Assembly (NCBI GenBank): GCA_903813345.2
Contig: CAIIXF020000008.1
Coordinates: 13,314,822 to 13,378,821, forward strand
Direction: 5' to 3'
Source: Owenia fusiformis
Lineage: Eukaryota; Annelida; Polychaeta; Sabellida; Oweniidae
DNA length: 64,000 bases
Part shown: positions 52,735-64,000 of the stretch, piece by piece
Layout of the letters: each line of letters opens with the position of its first letter
How positions within the stretch are numbered: position 1 is the first letter of the stretch
The notes under the pieces: model-generated
What the model saw: the letters and a program-made list of their open reading frames with translations, nothing else
The model's database searches: none
What the model was told of the DNA's origin: nothing
Position numbers and translations under genes: made by a program

Positions 52735-53060
52735 TAATAAAGATGGCGCGAAAGTTTTTCCTTATAAGGTCAAAATATTTCCCATGATGCAGTTCGCGGG
52801 GGAACAAAATTTTTCTACCTTGTTTTTCCCCGTTGGTTTAACATGGGGATTTTCATACCCATTTTTCAAGCGATATTTTCGATCGAATCTCCATGCGATC
52901 GGAGAAAACAAACTATCAGAAACAATTAGTCTTTTAATAATCTTTATATAACATATATTTTTTTTCATTTTATTGGCTCCTAACGGGGTGAAAACAATGA
53001 TTAAAAATGAGAGTATATTCCGGAAGAGAAGAAGTCACGTGACTAGTCGCCATATTGGAA
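52735..53060. promoter_or_regulatory. Orphan promoter-like cluster
   Basis: TTCCCATGATGCA at 52779-52791 (ZNF143/SBS-like), TCCGGAAG at 53019-53026 (ETS), the perfect palindrome GTCACGTGAC at 53034-53043 (USF/CREB-type E-box) and CGCCATATTGG at 53048-53058. CpG dinucleotides are denser than in the flanks. No coding exon could be tied to it. Confidence 0.45.
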
Positions 53061-54727
53061 AAAGCAATTCCATTCGACTTTCAACACGTTCATGCCAATA
53101 TTACCGCACTACAAACTGTAACATCGATGCAACAACTGAATAAAAGTACTCATCTTCATATTACATTATAGAGTTACGTTGAAAACCCACAAACAACTGA
53201 GCATTTGACCAAAGAAGACACGTCGCTATTATCTAGGTCAAGTTTAGTGGTTCGAAAGCAAATCTTACATACTCGTTTCCGAATTTTGTTGTTAATTGTA
53301 TAATCTTTTATTGATTAAATCTGGTATACTGACTATTAATTCAATGACAAAGAAGAAGAATTCCGATGGTGTCATTTTTTTATTTAGCTTGCGGGTGTAA
53401 AAACAAAATTGCGTAATTAATTTGATTTAGAACTTTCGGGTCTCACAAATAGCTACACGAAATGCATCGTTGAAAAATATTGACCAATCAAATTTTGTCC
53501 TTTTTGAGTACATATATGCACCATATATGCGAACGTTCTGATTCAAAGAGCGAACAGCGAAATGGAGAATTCTGAATAAATCAAAGGGTCTTAAAAGAGG
53601 CTACAGGGGACTATAAATATTTATATTGAATACCATTACAAATATGTGTCACTCACGCAAGTGTTTTAAAAGACGCTAGTGTTTTGGAGATGTGACAAGA
53701 TGATACAGAGACCTCTCATCTTAAGGTTATGTGTCCTTATGTTTGAATAATTGGTTACTCTTCAAACTTTTCTCGACTAATATCCAATTTTTCTGTAAAT
53801 CCTCTTTAAACCATATTACAGTACAAATATTTTACAATAGTACACAGTATTTTGAAACTTTTATCTCTATACTGTATGAACTTTCTTGTCATAAATCATC
53901 AAACAAGTGCAATTTTCATCTATTTATCATGCTCTGATTGTTTTTATAAAGTGTACTTTTTGGACCCCACAAATTTTAGGTGAGTTAGGAAACTTCATGC
54001 ATGATGTCATAATGGAACAATCATCACTCCGATACCCTTTTCTAGAGTGTAAACTTCATCTCAGACTCTTACATTTCAGAACACCTCTGATCCTGCCAAG
54101 CCAATCAGAGCCTGCGACACAAAGCATGGCTCTATGGTGTACTCTGATTGGTTGAATGCTTAACTGATCTGCCCTAGTCAGAGGGGGGTGTACTAGACTA
54201 TGACAGCAGGGTACAACTCTGATCTCTGAAAAGGGGAGTTTGTTTATAAACCCTTAAACAAAGGATTATATAATCATCCTGATACCATACATTTGCATTT
54301 AGATTCAGCATCAGTGATATATTTCTTAAATTCTATTTAATTGAAAGCCACCAGGCTCTTATCTAATTTTCAAATCATTCCCAGCATTATTTCATTATCA
54401 GAGGTCTGGTTCTCATGATTATTCCACAAATTTGATCGTAATTCTTTCACAATTTTTGCCATGCAGTTACACTGTAAAATACATTGTTTCAGGAATTTAA
54501 TTTAATTTAATTTAACTGTTTATTTAATTAATTAATTTAATTTAACTATTGATTAGCTATCAAGATTCTTTTACAGTTGGGTACTCCTTAATTAAGTACA
54601 ACTTTTATTCTTATTAAAAAAATATAATACTAAAAACCTCCCTTGTTAAGGGTATTTGTGCATTCAGCGGAGATCCTCCCACCTAGAAGTCTATATACAG
54701 TAATTAAAACAGACCACTACCCACAAT
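53061..54727. other. Intergenic, no gene recognised; AT-rich simple repeat
   Basis: No recognisable coding exon. 54493-54545 is a run of TTTAA/TTAAT units. 54000-54230 shares CAATCAGAG/CTGATTGG motifs with 24280-24420 and may be another decayed repeat. Confidence 0.4.
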
Positions 54728-55041
54728 CAGGGTTCCTACAGATTTCAACGAAATTCCCTGACCTCTAATGGACCATATGATTTTTTCTGACCATAATGAA
54801 CCAAATATTTTAGAATCCAGAGAAAAAGATATGAATGTTTTTGTATATACATATTTTGGGTAAATTTTAAAAATTCACTATTTAGATAATAAATGGACAA
54901 TGTAAATTTATCAAAAAATTGACTTTTTGTCATTGCAAAATTCTCCCACCATTTCTTTAATTTTAGGAGTAACTTTGACATTGTGCAACTGTTCAAGGTC
55001 AGGGAGGTAGATTCCTGTTGTCCCGGACTGTAGAAACCCTG
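54728..55041. mobile_element. hAT-like MITE with CAGGGTTCCTACAG ends
   Basis: CAGGGTTCCTACAGA at left, CTGTAGAAACCCTG at right, plus inner mirroring of CCCTGACCT and AAGGTCAGGGAG. 314 bp; no clean target duplication. Confidence 0.75.
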
Positions 55042-56731
55042 TTATAAATGGCTAAGAGTTGATACTCAGCCCAAAGGCAAGGTCACATTCTGGACTTGAT
55101 GATAAACTGGGAAACTGCAACAAACATTAACCCAGTGTATCATCTGTCCCAATGTGACTTTTCCAATGTGCTCGATATCACTTTTGAACCAATTATTGAC
55201 ATTGAGTACTGGACTGATTTGTTTTATACAAGCTTGGTGGAATATTGCTCAAATTTTGAGTATGATCTTATAGGCCATTAAACAATATGAATATGTATAT
55301 ATATATATACACAAGTATATCCCGGATATATATATATTTAACGAAATGGGGTCCAAATCTAATTCAGGGCACTGACTCTATTACTTATGTTAATCTTCAG
55401 TTTGATAACACAGTCTATTACACAGATCCAAGGAAATATGTATCTGTATGGAGCATCAGTTTAACTTGAGCCATATCTTGAGTCTGTGCAATCAACTGAT
55501 TATCACACATTGCTATTTTCTTGTACTACAAACACAAGCAAGAGCCAATGCCATTGTTATCCTGTAAAGATGACAAATTTGTCAGAAAATTAGAACATTT
55601 TCTCCAAAATCTGTTTTTAAGAGTAACTTCAGTAACAGCCGAGTGGGGCTACAATCCAATTATAAATGCGTCCCATTATTATACATTTTACCGCTTTATT
55701 CCAAAAATACAATAATCTTGTGCTGGAACACACTATGTACAGTGTTTAGTATACATACCTATACTAATATATGCGATTTAACAAAGGCTTTGATAGCTGA
55801 GAATCATTAAAGATTGTTCCTGTGAGAATTTAATGTTTTAGATTTATAAGAAAACTTAACAAATGTTCCAAGATTTTTCAACAGATATACTAATTGTACA
55901 TATATGTGCGTATCAATGTATAAATTTAATGCATTGAAGATGACATTATTGCAATTTGAAAACCAAATTTTCTTGCCACTACTTTCAGTAGCTGCTTTGA
56001 GATATATATGTGCACATCTAGCTGTAAATTCTAGGCCAGTACTAGGGTTAGTCTATGTACAATACATGTTCTGTATTCTTCTTTATAGCCATATATTGAT
56101 TGCGGAAACTATTGGGAATATTATTTTCTGTGCATTGTATACTATAGTTTGCAATTTCTCTCTATCCACAATACCGCTTGCAACAAAACTGCTCGCCTAA
56201 CTTCTCATTTGTCCTCTAACACATTCTGTAACATCACTTTGTTTCCCTTTACATCTCAAATACTCAATACACATTTAAACATGCACAGAGTATTCAGCCA
56301 TTTCAGTTATTGTAGATAAATATCTATTTACATCATGCCTAAAATGTCAAGCTTGTCAAGCTTAAGGTAGGTCAGGAGGAATAAACAATCTGGTAATTAG
56401 CTAATTAACAGCTCCACAAAATCTTCTCAAGATGTCCCACCTTAATTTATAGTCTACGAACTGTTTCGTTTTCTTCCATTATCCTACTATGAAGAGTTTG
56501 CAGTCAATGTTACTTCATTATATTCTGATGTTAAATTCCTCTTCTTAACTCTCTCATGCCTAGTCTTAAACCTCTCTCGTTTGTCATGACCACCAAGACA
56601 TCTAAAATATTACTGATAATACTCAGTTTGTAATTATCTGTACTCTAATTACCATTTTAATACAGTCTATAAACGGCTATGCGTCACTAAAAATACAACA
56701 GACATGTGCGTCATTTGACTTGACGTAGTTC
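55042..56731. other. Probable HIF-alpha 3' UTR and intergenic sequence
   Basis: Begins on the right at the HIF-alpha stop. AT-rich, with a TATA/ATAT microsatellite at 55292-55340. Open stretches of 60-98 codons on the plus strand (55096-55281, 55521-55715, 55904-56200) match no family I recognise. Confidence 0.4.
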
Positions 56732-59700
56732 TCAACGAGATAAGATATCTCGCATGTTGATGGTACGGAGAGGTCCGGTGCTGCCCTCTTTCTCAGCGGC
56801 TGAACCGTCCAGTGCTGTCAGAAGTTCTTTCCCCTGAAGTAGGCCATGTGACGGAGCATTAACCTGGAGAGTATAAAAGTATAAATTTTATTTATTTATG
56901 CACAAAAACAGACATAATGGTAGGGGTCTGTTTGATTACTGTAGAAGTGCTTTAAAATAGAACGCAGATGATATACAGAAACCTCAAATAGACATATTCA
57001 AACATAAATACATGTGTAATGTAAATAGAATGTACATTAATGTCAATATACAGAAGCCTCATCAGCCCTTTGAGACTTGGTAACATAAAAGGTCTCATAT
57101 TTCATACTGGAGAAAGAATGGTTGCAAAAAGCTTTAACATTCAAAAATACAACATATAAATTATGCATTGTATAGAAAATAGGAAAATATTTGAACCATT
57201 GTTAGAAACTCACCAAAATACAATTAAATGCAAAAAAATCAGAAGTAAAGAATAATTAAAGGGAAAGCAATGCATTTCTCAGGAATCCACATATACAGGG
57301 TGACCGGAAAAAAAGGAGACCATTGAAGTAATCAATTTCTCCTAAACTAGACAAGTGCCATCAATGAAATTTTGCATACACTGGAACAGTTATATGGAAA
57401 TTTGTTACTGAAGGTATCAATACAAGCATTCAACTGGTTCAGGAGCTATGATCATTTACATAACATGCTCCAAATAGGCACAATTGAGACCAACGCAGAG
57501 TTGGATTCATATGGCAAACTACCCTTACATGTTCTGCCCTCTATGGCATTATTATGGCATTACATATAGCAGTGATTGCCTTCTTTAGGTCAACAATAGT
57601 CTTGAGGATTGTTTTGGTATAGATTGTCTTTCAAATATCCATACAAAAAGAAATCAGCAGGATTCAAGTCTAGGCTGTAATGGCAATGAAGGGTTATCTG
57701 ACATGTGGTTCATCATCCTGTTGCCAAAGTGCTGATTTACCAAATCTTAAGAGTCACTTTAGGTATTGGGCATAGTGCCATGTTACTAAAACCACTATAT
57801 GGCACAATTAAATCCCATATGAAAACCAAGGGCTGCCCAAAACCTCCTTAGGATGATACTGTAACTGAGTGGGACCACTGAGTCAGAAGCCATAGGTCAG
57901 ATAAGCTTCGTCTCCATACACCTCAAATTTGAATCCACCTGATTTCTTTTTGTGGGGCAATTTGAAAGACAATGTGTACCAAAACAATCCTGAGACAATT
58001 GCTGACCTAAAGGTGGCAATAAATGCTAAATGTAATGCCATAACAAGGTCGGAATATGTAAGGGTATTTGCCAAATGTATCCAGCTCTGCGTTGGTCTCA
58101 ATTGCGCCTATTTGGAGCATGTTATGTAAATGATCATAGCTCCTGAACCAGTTGACTGCTTGTATTGACACTTTCAGGAACAAATTTCCATAGAACTGTC
58201 CTGATGTATGCAAAATTTCATTGATGTCACTAGTCTATTTTAGGAGATATTGCCTATTTCAATGGTCTCCTTTTTTCCGGTCACCCTGTAAAACACATTT
58301 CTGAATCATATTTTCATGCAAAGCCATGACCAAGATGAAAGAATACTGGTCAAACAATGTTAAATAAATAAGATTTATATCTTATATGCCACCAAATTTC
58401 CAGTAATACCCATTACTTTGGATTGAAAAGAAGATTTTCTCGAATAATTGATGGACAGACACAACATATACTCTTAAATGACCCTTGTTGGATTTATAAC
58501 TGTATACAGGAGCTGGATAATTTTGTCGACTGTTAACTTTAGATATTTTATCGAATGATCTTCAGGAGAAAATTTAGAGGTTTCACTGTTCACTGTCATT
58601 GAATCATCAATATATAATGTGATATTTTGTGGTTTCTCTCATTTATAATAACATTCTGGTATATCAAACTTTAAGTAGTCACTTCATTCCATGTTAATTC
58701 AACTCTATTCCACTCTTTTTAAAATACATTTCTCATTGTGAAGCATGACCCACCTCCGCATCCATACGGGTGATACTAGGCATCAAGCCTTGAAGATGTT
58801 TGCCCAGAGACTGTGAAGAAGGCCTAGTAGGACCCGTTGTGCCAAGAATCTGCTTCTGAAAATGTACCGCCAAATAAAAATAACAAAGCAAGCGACTGGC
58901 TCACATTGTGAGCCTCAAAGTCTCAATTTGCACACTATCTATCGTGTGACAAGAATTGACTTTGAAAATCAAAATATGACAACAACTAAGCGCTTGTGTG
59001 ATGAAGATCATTATCTGAAAATTAATATCTATCCTAAAGAGTATAGCCAACATGCTTGAAATATAGAAAAGATAAGAAAACGAGGAATAAATAATAAATA
59101 AATTGATAGTTTAACCTAAATATCTTAAAGGGGAGTATTTGGGCCATGCTTATACATAATCCTTTTACTCTCTAAATTATAATCCTTTTATTCTCTTATT
59201 TATAATCCTTTTATTCATATATTTTTATTATCTGATTATCCTAACAAAGTTTAGGGACATAGTGAAGCCCTCCATCCATATCATTAAATCAGTCAGTCCG
59301 TCCGTCTGTCCATCCATTCATCTATCCATTTTTCATATTTGGTGTGGAAAGTGTATATTGGTGAATAACTGTAGGCAAAATAATTTCAATTCCAACCAAA
59401 GTAATAAGTATAACTGTTTTGGTAGTTATACATATTCCCATGTTTTTCAGCCAGACCCCCAGGGGCTATGTATTTTCATATCTCTCTAATTAAACTCATT
59501 TTAAAGTGTCTTTAGAGTAGATTGCAAATGTTGCATCATTTTTCAGATTCGTGACTAATAAAATCTAAATGATGCTGAATTTTTGTCAACATTTTTCATT
59601 TCTAACCAAAGTAATAGGTATCGTTTCAGATTCAAGCCTCAGAAAATCCCAAATGGCCACCCAATGTTTCAGTATGATTCTTTGAATCTAAGATATTTTA

Positions 59701-62700
59701 TTTTAGAGTAGAACACAATTAATAATGGTGGCAAACAAAATACAACAACGATCCCATAATTCCCAAGTGCTTACCTTGTGTGGTCCTCTGCTCACGGTAT
59801 AGCCATTGTTGATGTCCTCCCCAGTCGTCAGAAGATTCAGTAAAACGCTGTTAGCCATTTCTACAAATAATATATCAGCACATGTTTCAATATAATTTAG
59901 TGAAACGATTCTCTGATTGCGACTATATTGATGAAAAACAATGAATATTTAAAATAAATCAGGGAAATGTTTATCGAAATGAACAACCTATGATTTTAGT
60001 TAAAGGCATGATAAGCAAGTAATAAGGGTGTTAATATTAGGAACAAGGCATTAACATCCAATATGCACAACCTGCCATTTGTTACAACACTGACAGCCGA
60101 ACACCTACTGCTGAATGCCAAACACCAACCAAAAAAACATCCACAAAAAGTTGGAGATTATGAAAATCTGTCACCACTTCTGGTGCTAATATAAAAATGT
60201 GTCACCATTTCTGGTGGTGACACATTTTGCCACTAGATTAATTCTGATAGCCATCACACCATATACCACATTGTTAATTCTACTTCCTAGTCAGGTTCCT
60301 GAACTTGCTGTCAGTGTACAATAGTACAATAACCATTATTCTATGTATAAAGCTGCACAATTAAGTTTAATTATAGTGCGTAATTTAAAACACCAAGGTG
60401 ATGGTTATATGTAATGTCAAGATGTTTTTACAAGCACAGTTTTTATAGACCATTTATTTGATATATTTAAACATTTTACACTGTTAAGTTTAATATGACC
60501 CAGGAGATAAAAGCATGATACATGCTGATGTTTTTTTCAAGTACGAAATCATAAATATTTCCTGAATTAAATAGAAATGCAAAAATACAATCAACGTTTT
60601 ATGGCAGAAACATAATAAAACGAAATGTCACCAGCTGCAAATGGTTACCAATGCAAATGTGTGATAGATGTCAATTGCCAAACATCAAATTTTGAATGCC
60701 AAATGCTCAATATCAAACTCTGAATGCCAAGTGCTCAATATCAAACTCTGAATGCCAATTGCTCAATATCAACCTCTGAATGCCAAGTGCTCAATATCAA
60801 ACTCTGAATGCCAAGTGCTCAATATCAAACTCTGAATGCCAAGTGCTCAATATCAAACTCTGAATGCCAAATGCTCAATATTAAACTCTGAATGCCAAGT
60901 GCTCAATATCAAACTCTGAATGCCAAGTACTCAATATCAAACTCTGAATGCCAAATGCTCAATATCAAACTCTGAATGCCAAGTGCTCAATATCAAAATC
61001 TGAATGCCAAGTGCTCAATATCAAACTCTGAATGCCAATTGCTCAACATCAAACTCTGAATGCCAATTGCTCAACACCAAACTCTGAATGCCAATTGCTC
61101 AACATCAAACTCTGAATGCCAATTGCTCAACATCAAACTCTGAATGCCAATTACCCAACACCAAACTACCAAATACCATACTGAATAGCAAATGCCAGTC
61201 ACAAAAAACTGTGGCTATAGCAATATTCAATGTCACCACCTGCCATTTGTTACAGATACCGAATGCTAAACACAAACCACCAAATACCAACAACCAAACA
61301 CCAACCGCCACCACTTGGGGTGGTGACATTATAACAACAATATGATTCTCAGACAAGTCTGTGAACTCTTAGGTAAAGAACTATAATCATAAAAATTGTC
61401 AAATCTGACATTCTCTGGGAATATCAGATCAGTCAGAGAGACCTAGTTATGCAGTAATTACTGACATCCTTATGTTTCTCATCAATAACCAGATATTATT
61501 GAAATATCAAAAAATGATCAATATGATAAACAAAAAACAATCTTTATTAGTGCATGCGGTTAGTGTAACATATTCACACTGTTTAACATCCTGTTTGCAC
61601 AGTCCTACCATTGCAATGAAAACATTGAGTTTTATGAGTATTTTATGGTCTCAGTCAATCATAACTATCTAGTTCAAGGGAACACTGTTAATTAAAAAGA
61701 ATACAATAATGCTGATATTGTAAATCGTGAGAAAGCTCAAAAATCAAATCAGGTCTCCCTAGATTCATAAAGATGTTTTAATGCACTCTACTGCTGACAA
61801 TAAAGCATTTTAAGACAATAAATGTTAGATCAATTCATCTGAAAAGTGTCCATTGTGAAGGGTGCTAAGGGACTTCTACTGAAGAGACCACTATCTCAAC
61901 AATTTGAAAAGTAAAGATTCTCATTTCGTTGTTCATTGCTTGTTCCTAGTACATTTCGTAATTCCTTGTAAATTTCTGTTTACAGACTAGTGTTCTTCAG
62001 GGATAATTTTCCCGGATCCCCTTTATAAGTAGCTTTCCTTGCCCTGATTGAGTGTTGTTGTAACCAGGTTACCATAGAAACCAATAATAAAGAGGACAAA
62101 TACTCCCTCTGGAGGGTCATAGCCCACTCACATCTGTACAGTAAAAAATGTATGCAATTTTATACTCACTTGACTGTTCCTTCTGAGCTGGTGTATGCCA
62201 TCTGGGTTTTTTAGTAGGAGGCCCCGTCTCCAGTTGATTAGTCGATAATGGTGTCTTAGGGATCAGTTCTTTCCTATTGGGCAACATTTCAGAAGCCATT
62301 CGTTTGTTCTGAAGTCGTCGCATATTCGTCAGGAACGAGCGTGACTTTGACGTTGTTTCCGGGTCTGGTGGTAAAGGAGAGAACACCGACTCTGTACGGC
62401 CAAGAATTCTGAAATTTAACATTTCTTGAACATTTACTTTGGATAAATAGTACAGTACCTCAGGTTCATTCAGTTACATTCAGTTAAAGGGTGTTAACAT
62501 GAGTCTGTCTAACTTAGACCTTGCTAGTGGGCAAATAAGTTTTCACTTTTCCACCTTCAATAGTCTTAGTAATATATTTTAAAAAAAACTTGTAAAATAA
62601 CTGACCACTTTTGCAGTTGTGTTTTTGTTTCTTTTTATGAGAATATATATGATTGTACAAAAAACCTTATAACTGTGATTGAAATGTTTTAAAGGAATAT

Positions 62701-64000
62701 TCCTTGCCAGACCCTTTCTCTCTTGATATGGTAGCTATGATCATATATATAGTTTCCATATTTAGCAAAACATGGGAAAATATTTTAATATGGTCAATAT
62801 TGATCATTTAAAAATCTAGTGCTTATTTCCAGTGAGCTGCCATCTTTTAAGATTTCTTGCAGGAAGTGATGTCATCAACTCTCAACTTCTATAACCTTGC
62901 CCATAACAGTATAGGAAAGTAGCACAAAATCACTTCTAGACAAGTGATCATTACTTTCTGTGCAAAAATATTTTCAGGGCTTGTCAACTTAGAATAAAAG
63001 AAGAGATTTTCAGAAGGATTAAATAAGATACAAAGTTGAAAAATAATATTTAGCTGGTTTTGTAATTCTTAATAGCTCCTCACCTAATGCTATATGCAAA
63101 GTTGAGAGTCGATGACATCACTTCCTGTGTGAAATTTAAAAAGATGGCAGCTTACTGGAATTGAGCATCACATTTCTAAGTGATCAAATTTGACCATATC
63201 AAAACATTTTTGCGTGTTTTGCTAAACATGGCAAGCATATATATGGTTATAGCTACCATATGAGGAGAGAGATGGTTTGGCAAGGAATATTCCTTTAAGA
63301 TTAACTTACGGGACAGAGATAGATACATCCCCAGTGTCTCTGTTGAAGACTGGATGGAAGGCAGACTCCCTTGAGAATGGGGTATCTTCCCCAGACATAG
63401 GGATATATGGAGACCTCATCTCCAGTTCAACATCCTGCAAAACAATGACCTTTCATAAATATGCGCATAATTATAATCTTGGAATCTGATTCGTGTGAAA
63501 TCTCTGGCTCAATATTCTGCATAACATTGTCCTGAAGATTACAGTACATCTTGTCTTGCAGCCACTTTGTAGATATGTTAGATTAAGTTGGCATGAATGA
63601 TTTCTGGAGCAATGTCCATACATCCATTAAGTAGGAATTGATGTATTACAGTAAACTATGTCTTGCAGCCACTATCTATATATTAGAATGGTATGTTCTT
63701 GATCTTTGTATGAATAAATTCTATAGCATTGTCCATACATCCATTATGTAGTTGATGTATTACAGTACATGTAAATTGTATCTCACAGCTACTATTATTT
63801 GCATGAATGAATTCTGGAGCATTGTCCATACATCCATTAATTTGTAAGAATTGATGTACATGTATATCACTGATAAAGGGATATGAAACCAAAGTTACAC
63901 ATGATACATGGGCTTTCTAGATGAGATGATGAGCCTTCATACCTGATTTACCCCCACCACCTGACTCTGATTATTACCATTTTGATGCCAGTAAGATCTT
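56732..64000 (-). CDS. HIF1A: Hypoxia-inducible factor alpha, C-terminal part (rest beyond right edge)
   Basis: Oxygen-regulated bHLH-PAS transcription factor; only the last 246 residues lie here. Exons: 64000-63943 (partial), 63434-63310, 62408-62170, 59860-59775, 58855-58754, 56863-56732; phases agree throughout. Exon two holds the prolyl-hydroxylation degron DVELEMRSPYIPMSGED, aligned to human DLDLEMLAPYIPMDDD. A basic stretch (GPPTKKPRWHTP) in exon three may serve nuclear import. The last exon carries the C-terminal transactivation domain: EVNAPSHGLLQGKELLTALD against human [23 protein letters not shown], keeping the Asn hydroxylated by FIH. The residue at human Cys800 is Ala. About 24 residues (SAAEKEG ... 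MRDILSR) follow where vertebrate HIF-1alpha ends. Single-HIF invertebrates do not split into HIF1A and EPAS1, so the symbol is nominal. Confidence 0.93.
57296..58288 (+). mobile_element. Mariner-superfamily element with decayed transposase
   Basis: CAGGGTGACCGGAAAAAAAGG at left and its complement (TTTTTTCCGGTCACCCTG) at right, flanked by TA. Arms of about 240 bp mirror each other (GCATACACTGGAACAGTTAT; AACTGGTTCAGGAGCTATGA). From 57929, a transposase tail reads NPPDFFLWGNLKDNVYQNNP and ETIADLKVAI, typical of the PDFFLWG motif near the third catalytic acid. Its right arm overlaps the coding tail. It lies in the last HIF-alpha intron. Confidence 0.85.
59235..59700. repeat. GGACGG-family composite repeat, decayed
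   Basis: TATCCTAACAAAGTTTAGGGAC, GTGAAGCCCTCCATCCAT and CAGTCAGTCCGTCCGTCTGTCC match the order at 36003. Two later segments repeat TTTCATTTCTAACCAAAGTAAT. Confidence 0.6.
60035..60235 (-). repeat. Dispersed GTGGTGACAT-family repeat
   Basis: AAGGCATTAACATCCAATATG, ACCTGCCATTTGTTACA, AATGCCAAACACCAACC, CATCCACAAAAAGTTGGAGA, GTCACCACTTCTGGTG, then a second CACCATTTCTGGTGGTGACA. One of the fullest copies. Confidence 0.8.
60688..61165. repeat. Minisatellite, 28-bp unit, about 17 copies
   Basis: Unit TGCTCAATATCAAACTCTGAATGCCAAG with few variants (AATTGC, AACATC). It directly precedes, and shares AATGCCAA-type motifs with, the dispersed repeat at 61170, from which it may have grown. It lies in the HIF-alpha intron 59861-62169. 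Confidence 0.92.
61170..61340 (-). repeat. Dispersed GTGGTGACAT-family repeat
   Basis: AATGTCACCACCTGCCATTTG, TTACAGATACCGAATGC, repeated ACCAAACACCAACC, then CCACCACTTGGGGTGGTGAC. Confidence 0.75.
62693..63294. mobile_element. Foldback MITE with TTAA target duplication
   Basis: 602 bp. AGGAATATTCCTTGCCA at left, mirrored at right, flanked by TTAA at 62689-62692 and 63295-63298. Arms extend about 250 bp inward (ATGGTAGCTAT, AAGATGGCAGC, GGAAGTGATGTCATC with complements). TTAA duplications fit piggyBac or Kolobok derivatives. The right end is 9 bp from the donor of a HIF-alpha exon. Confidence 0.87.
63490..63875. repeat. Degenerate tandem repeat, about 120-bp unit
   Basis: Three to four diverged copies of TGCATGAATGAATTCTGGAGC, ATTGTCCATACATCCATTAA, GATGTATTACAGTA and TGTCTTGCAGCCACT, between the first two HIF-alpha exons of this window. 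Confidence 0.75.

Noticed and set aside
55096-56200. Three plus-strand open stretches of 60-98 codons
   Set aside because: No splice structure joining them and no recognisable protein; likely chance in AT-rich sequence downstream of HIF-alpha.
61088-61356. Open stretches on both strands over the 28-bp minisatellite end
   Set aside because: Repeat translation only.

Overview
This window looks like nuclear DNA of an invertebrate animal, most likely a marine lophotrochozoan such as a mollusc. The basis is intron-rich genes with GT-AG introns, a HIF-alpha with full hydroxylation motifs, AT-rich introns and a dense load of foldback, mariner and minisatellite repeats. The species cannot be fixed from the sequence alone.

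Four host genes were assembled exon by exon, and every junction keeps the reading frame. (1) 1-7221, plus strand, left-truncated: a copper type II ascorbate-dependent monooxygenase of the DBH/MOXD1 family. (2) 33391-8913, minus strand: TFB2M, the mitochondrial rRNA dimethyladenosine transferase/transcription factor B2, in 10 coding exons. (3) 37352-50067, plus strand: a protein of about 1297 residues with the unusual order MBD, PHD finger, Pro/Thr/Ser-rich linker, F-box, leucine-rich-like repeats. (4) 64000-56732, minus strand, right-truncated: the C-terminal 246 residues of HIF-alpha, with the prolyl-hydroxylation degron and the asparagine-hydroxylated transactivation domain. Genes 1 and 2 converge, genes 2 and 3 diverge from a shared 4-kb interval, and genes 3 and 4 converge.

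Much of the rest is mobile DNA. One TFB2M intron (9476-22233) is a three-level nest. An old AAATGGC/GGACGG composite repeat was entered by a Gmr1-like Ty3 LTR retrotransposon, with integrase encoded before reverse transcriptase, 760-bp LTRs that look identical, and a GTAC target duplication. That element was in turn entered by a 4.3-kb long-inverted-repeat DNA element. Another TFB2M intron (28319-32925) holds a Rehavkus/foldback-like element with 9-bp target duplications and mirrored minisatellite ends. The other introns carry mariner-type elements, MITEs with TA, TTAA or 5-bp target duplications, and at least eight copies of one GTGGTGACAT-ended dispersed repeat.

The most striking host feature is a tandem array at 40734-43660, inside the MBD-PHD-F-box gene. 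Twelve copies of a 169/170-bp unit each carry a 3' splice site plus the first roughly 50 bp of the PHD exon, placed directly in front of the real exon. If a decoy acceptor were used, the protein would be cut off just after the MBD.
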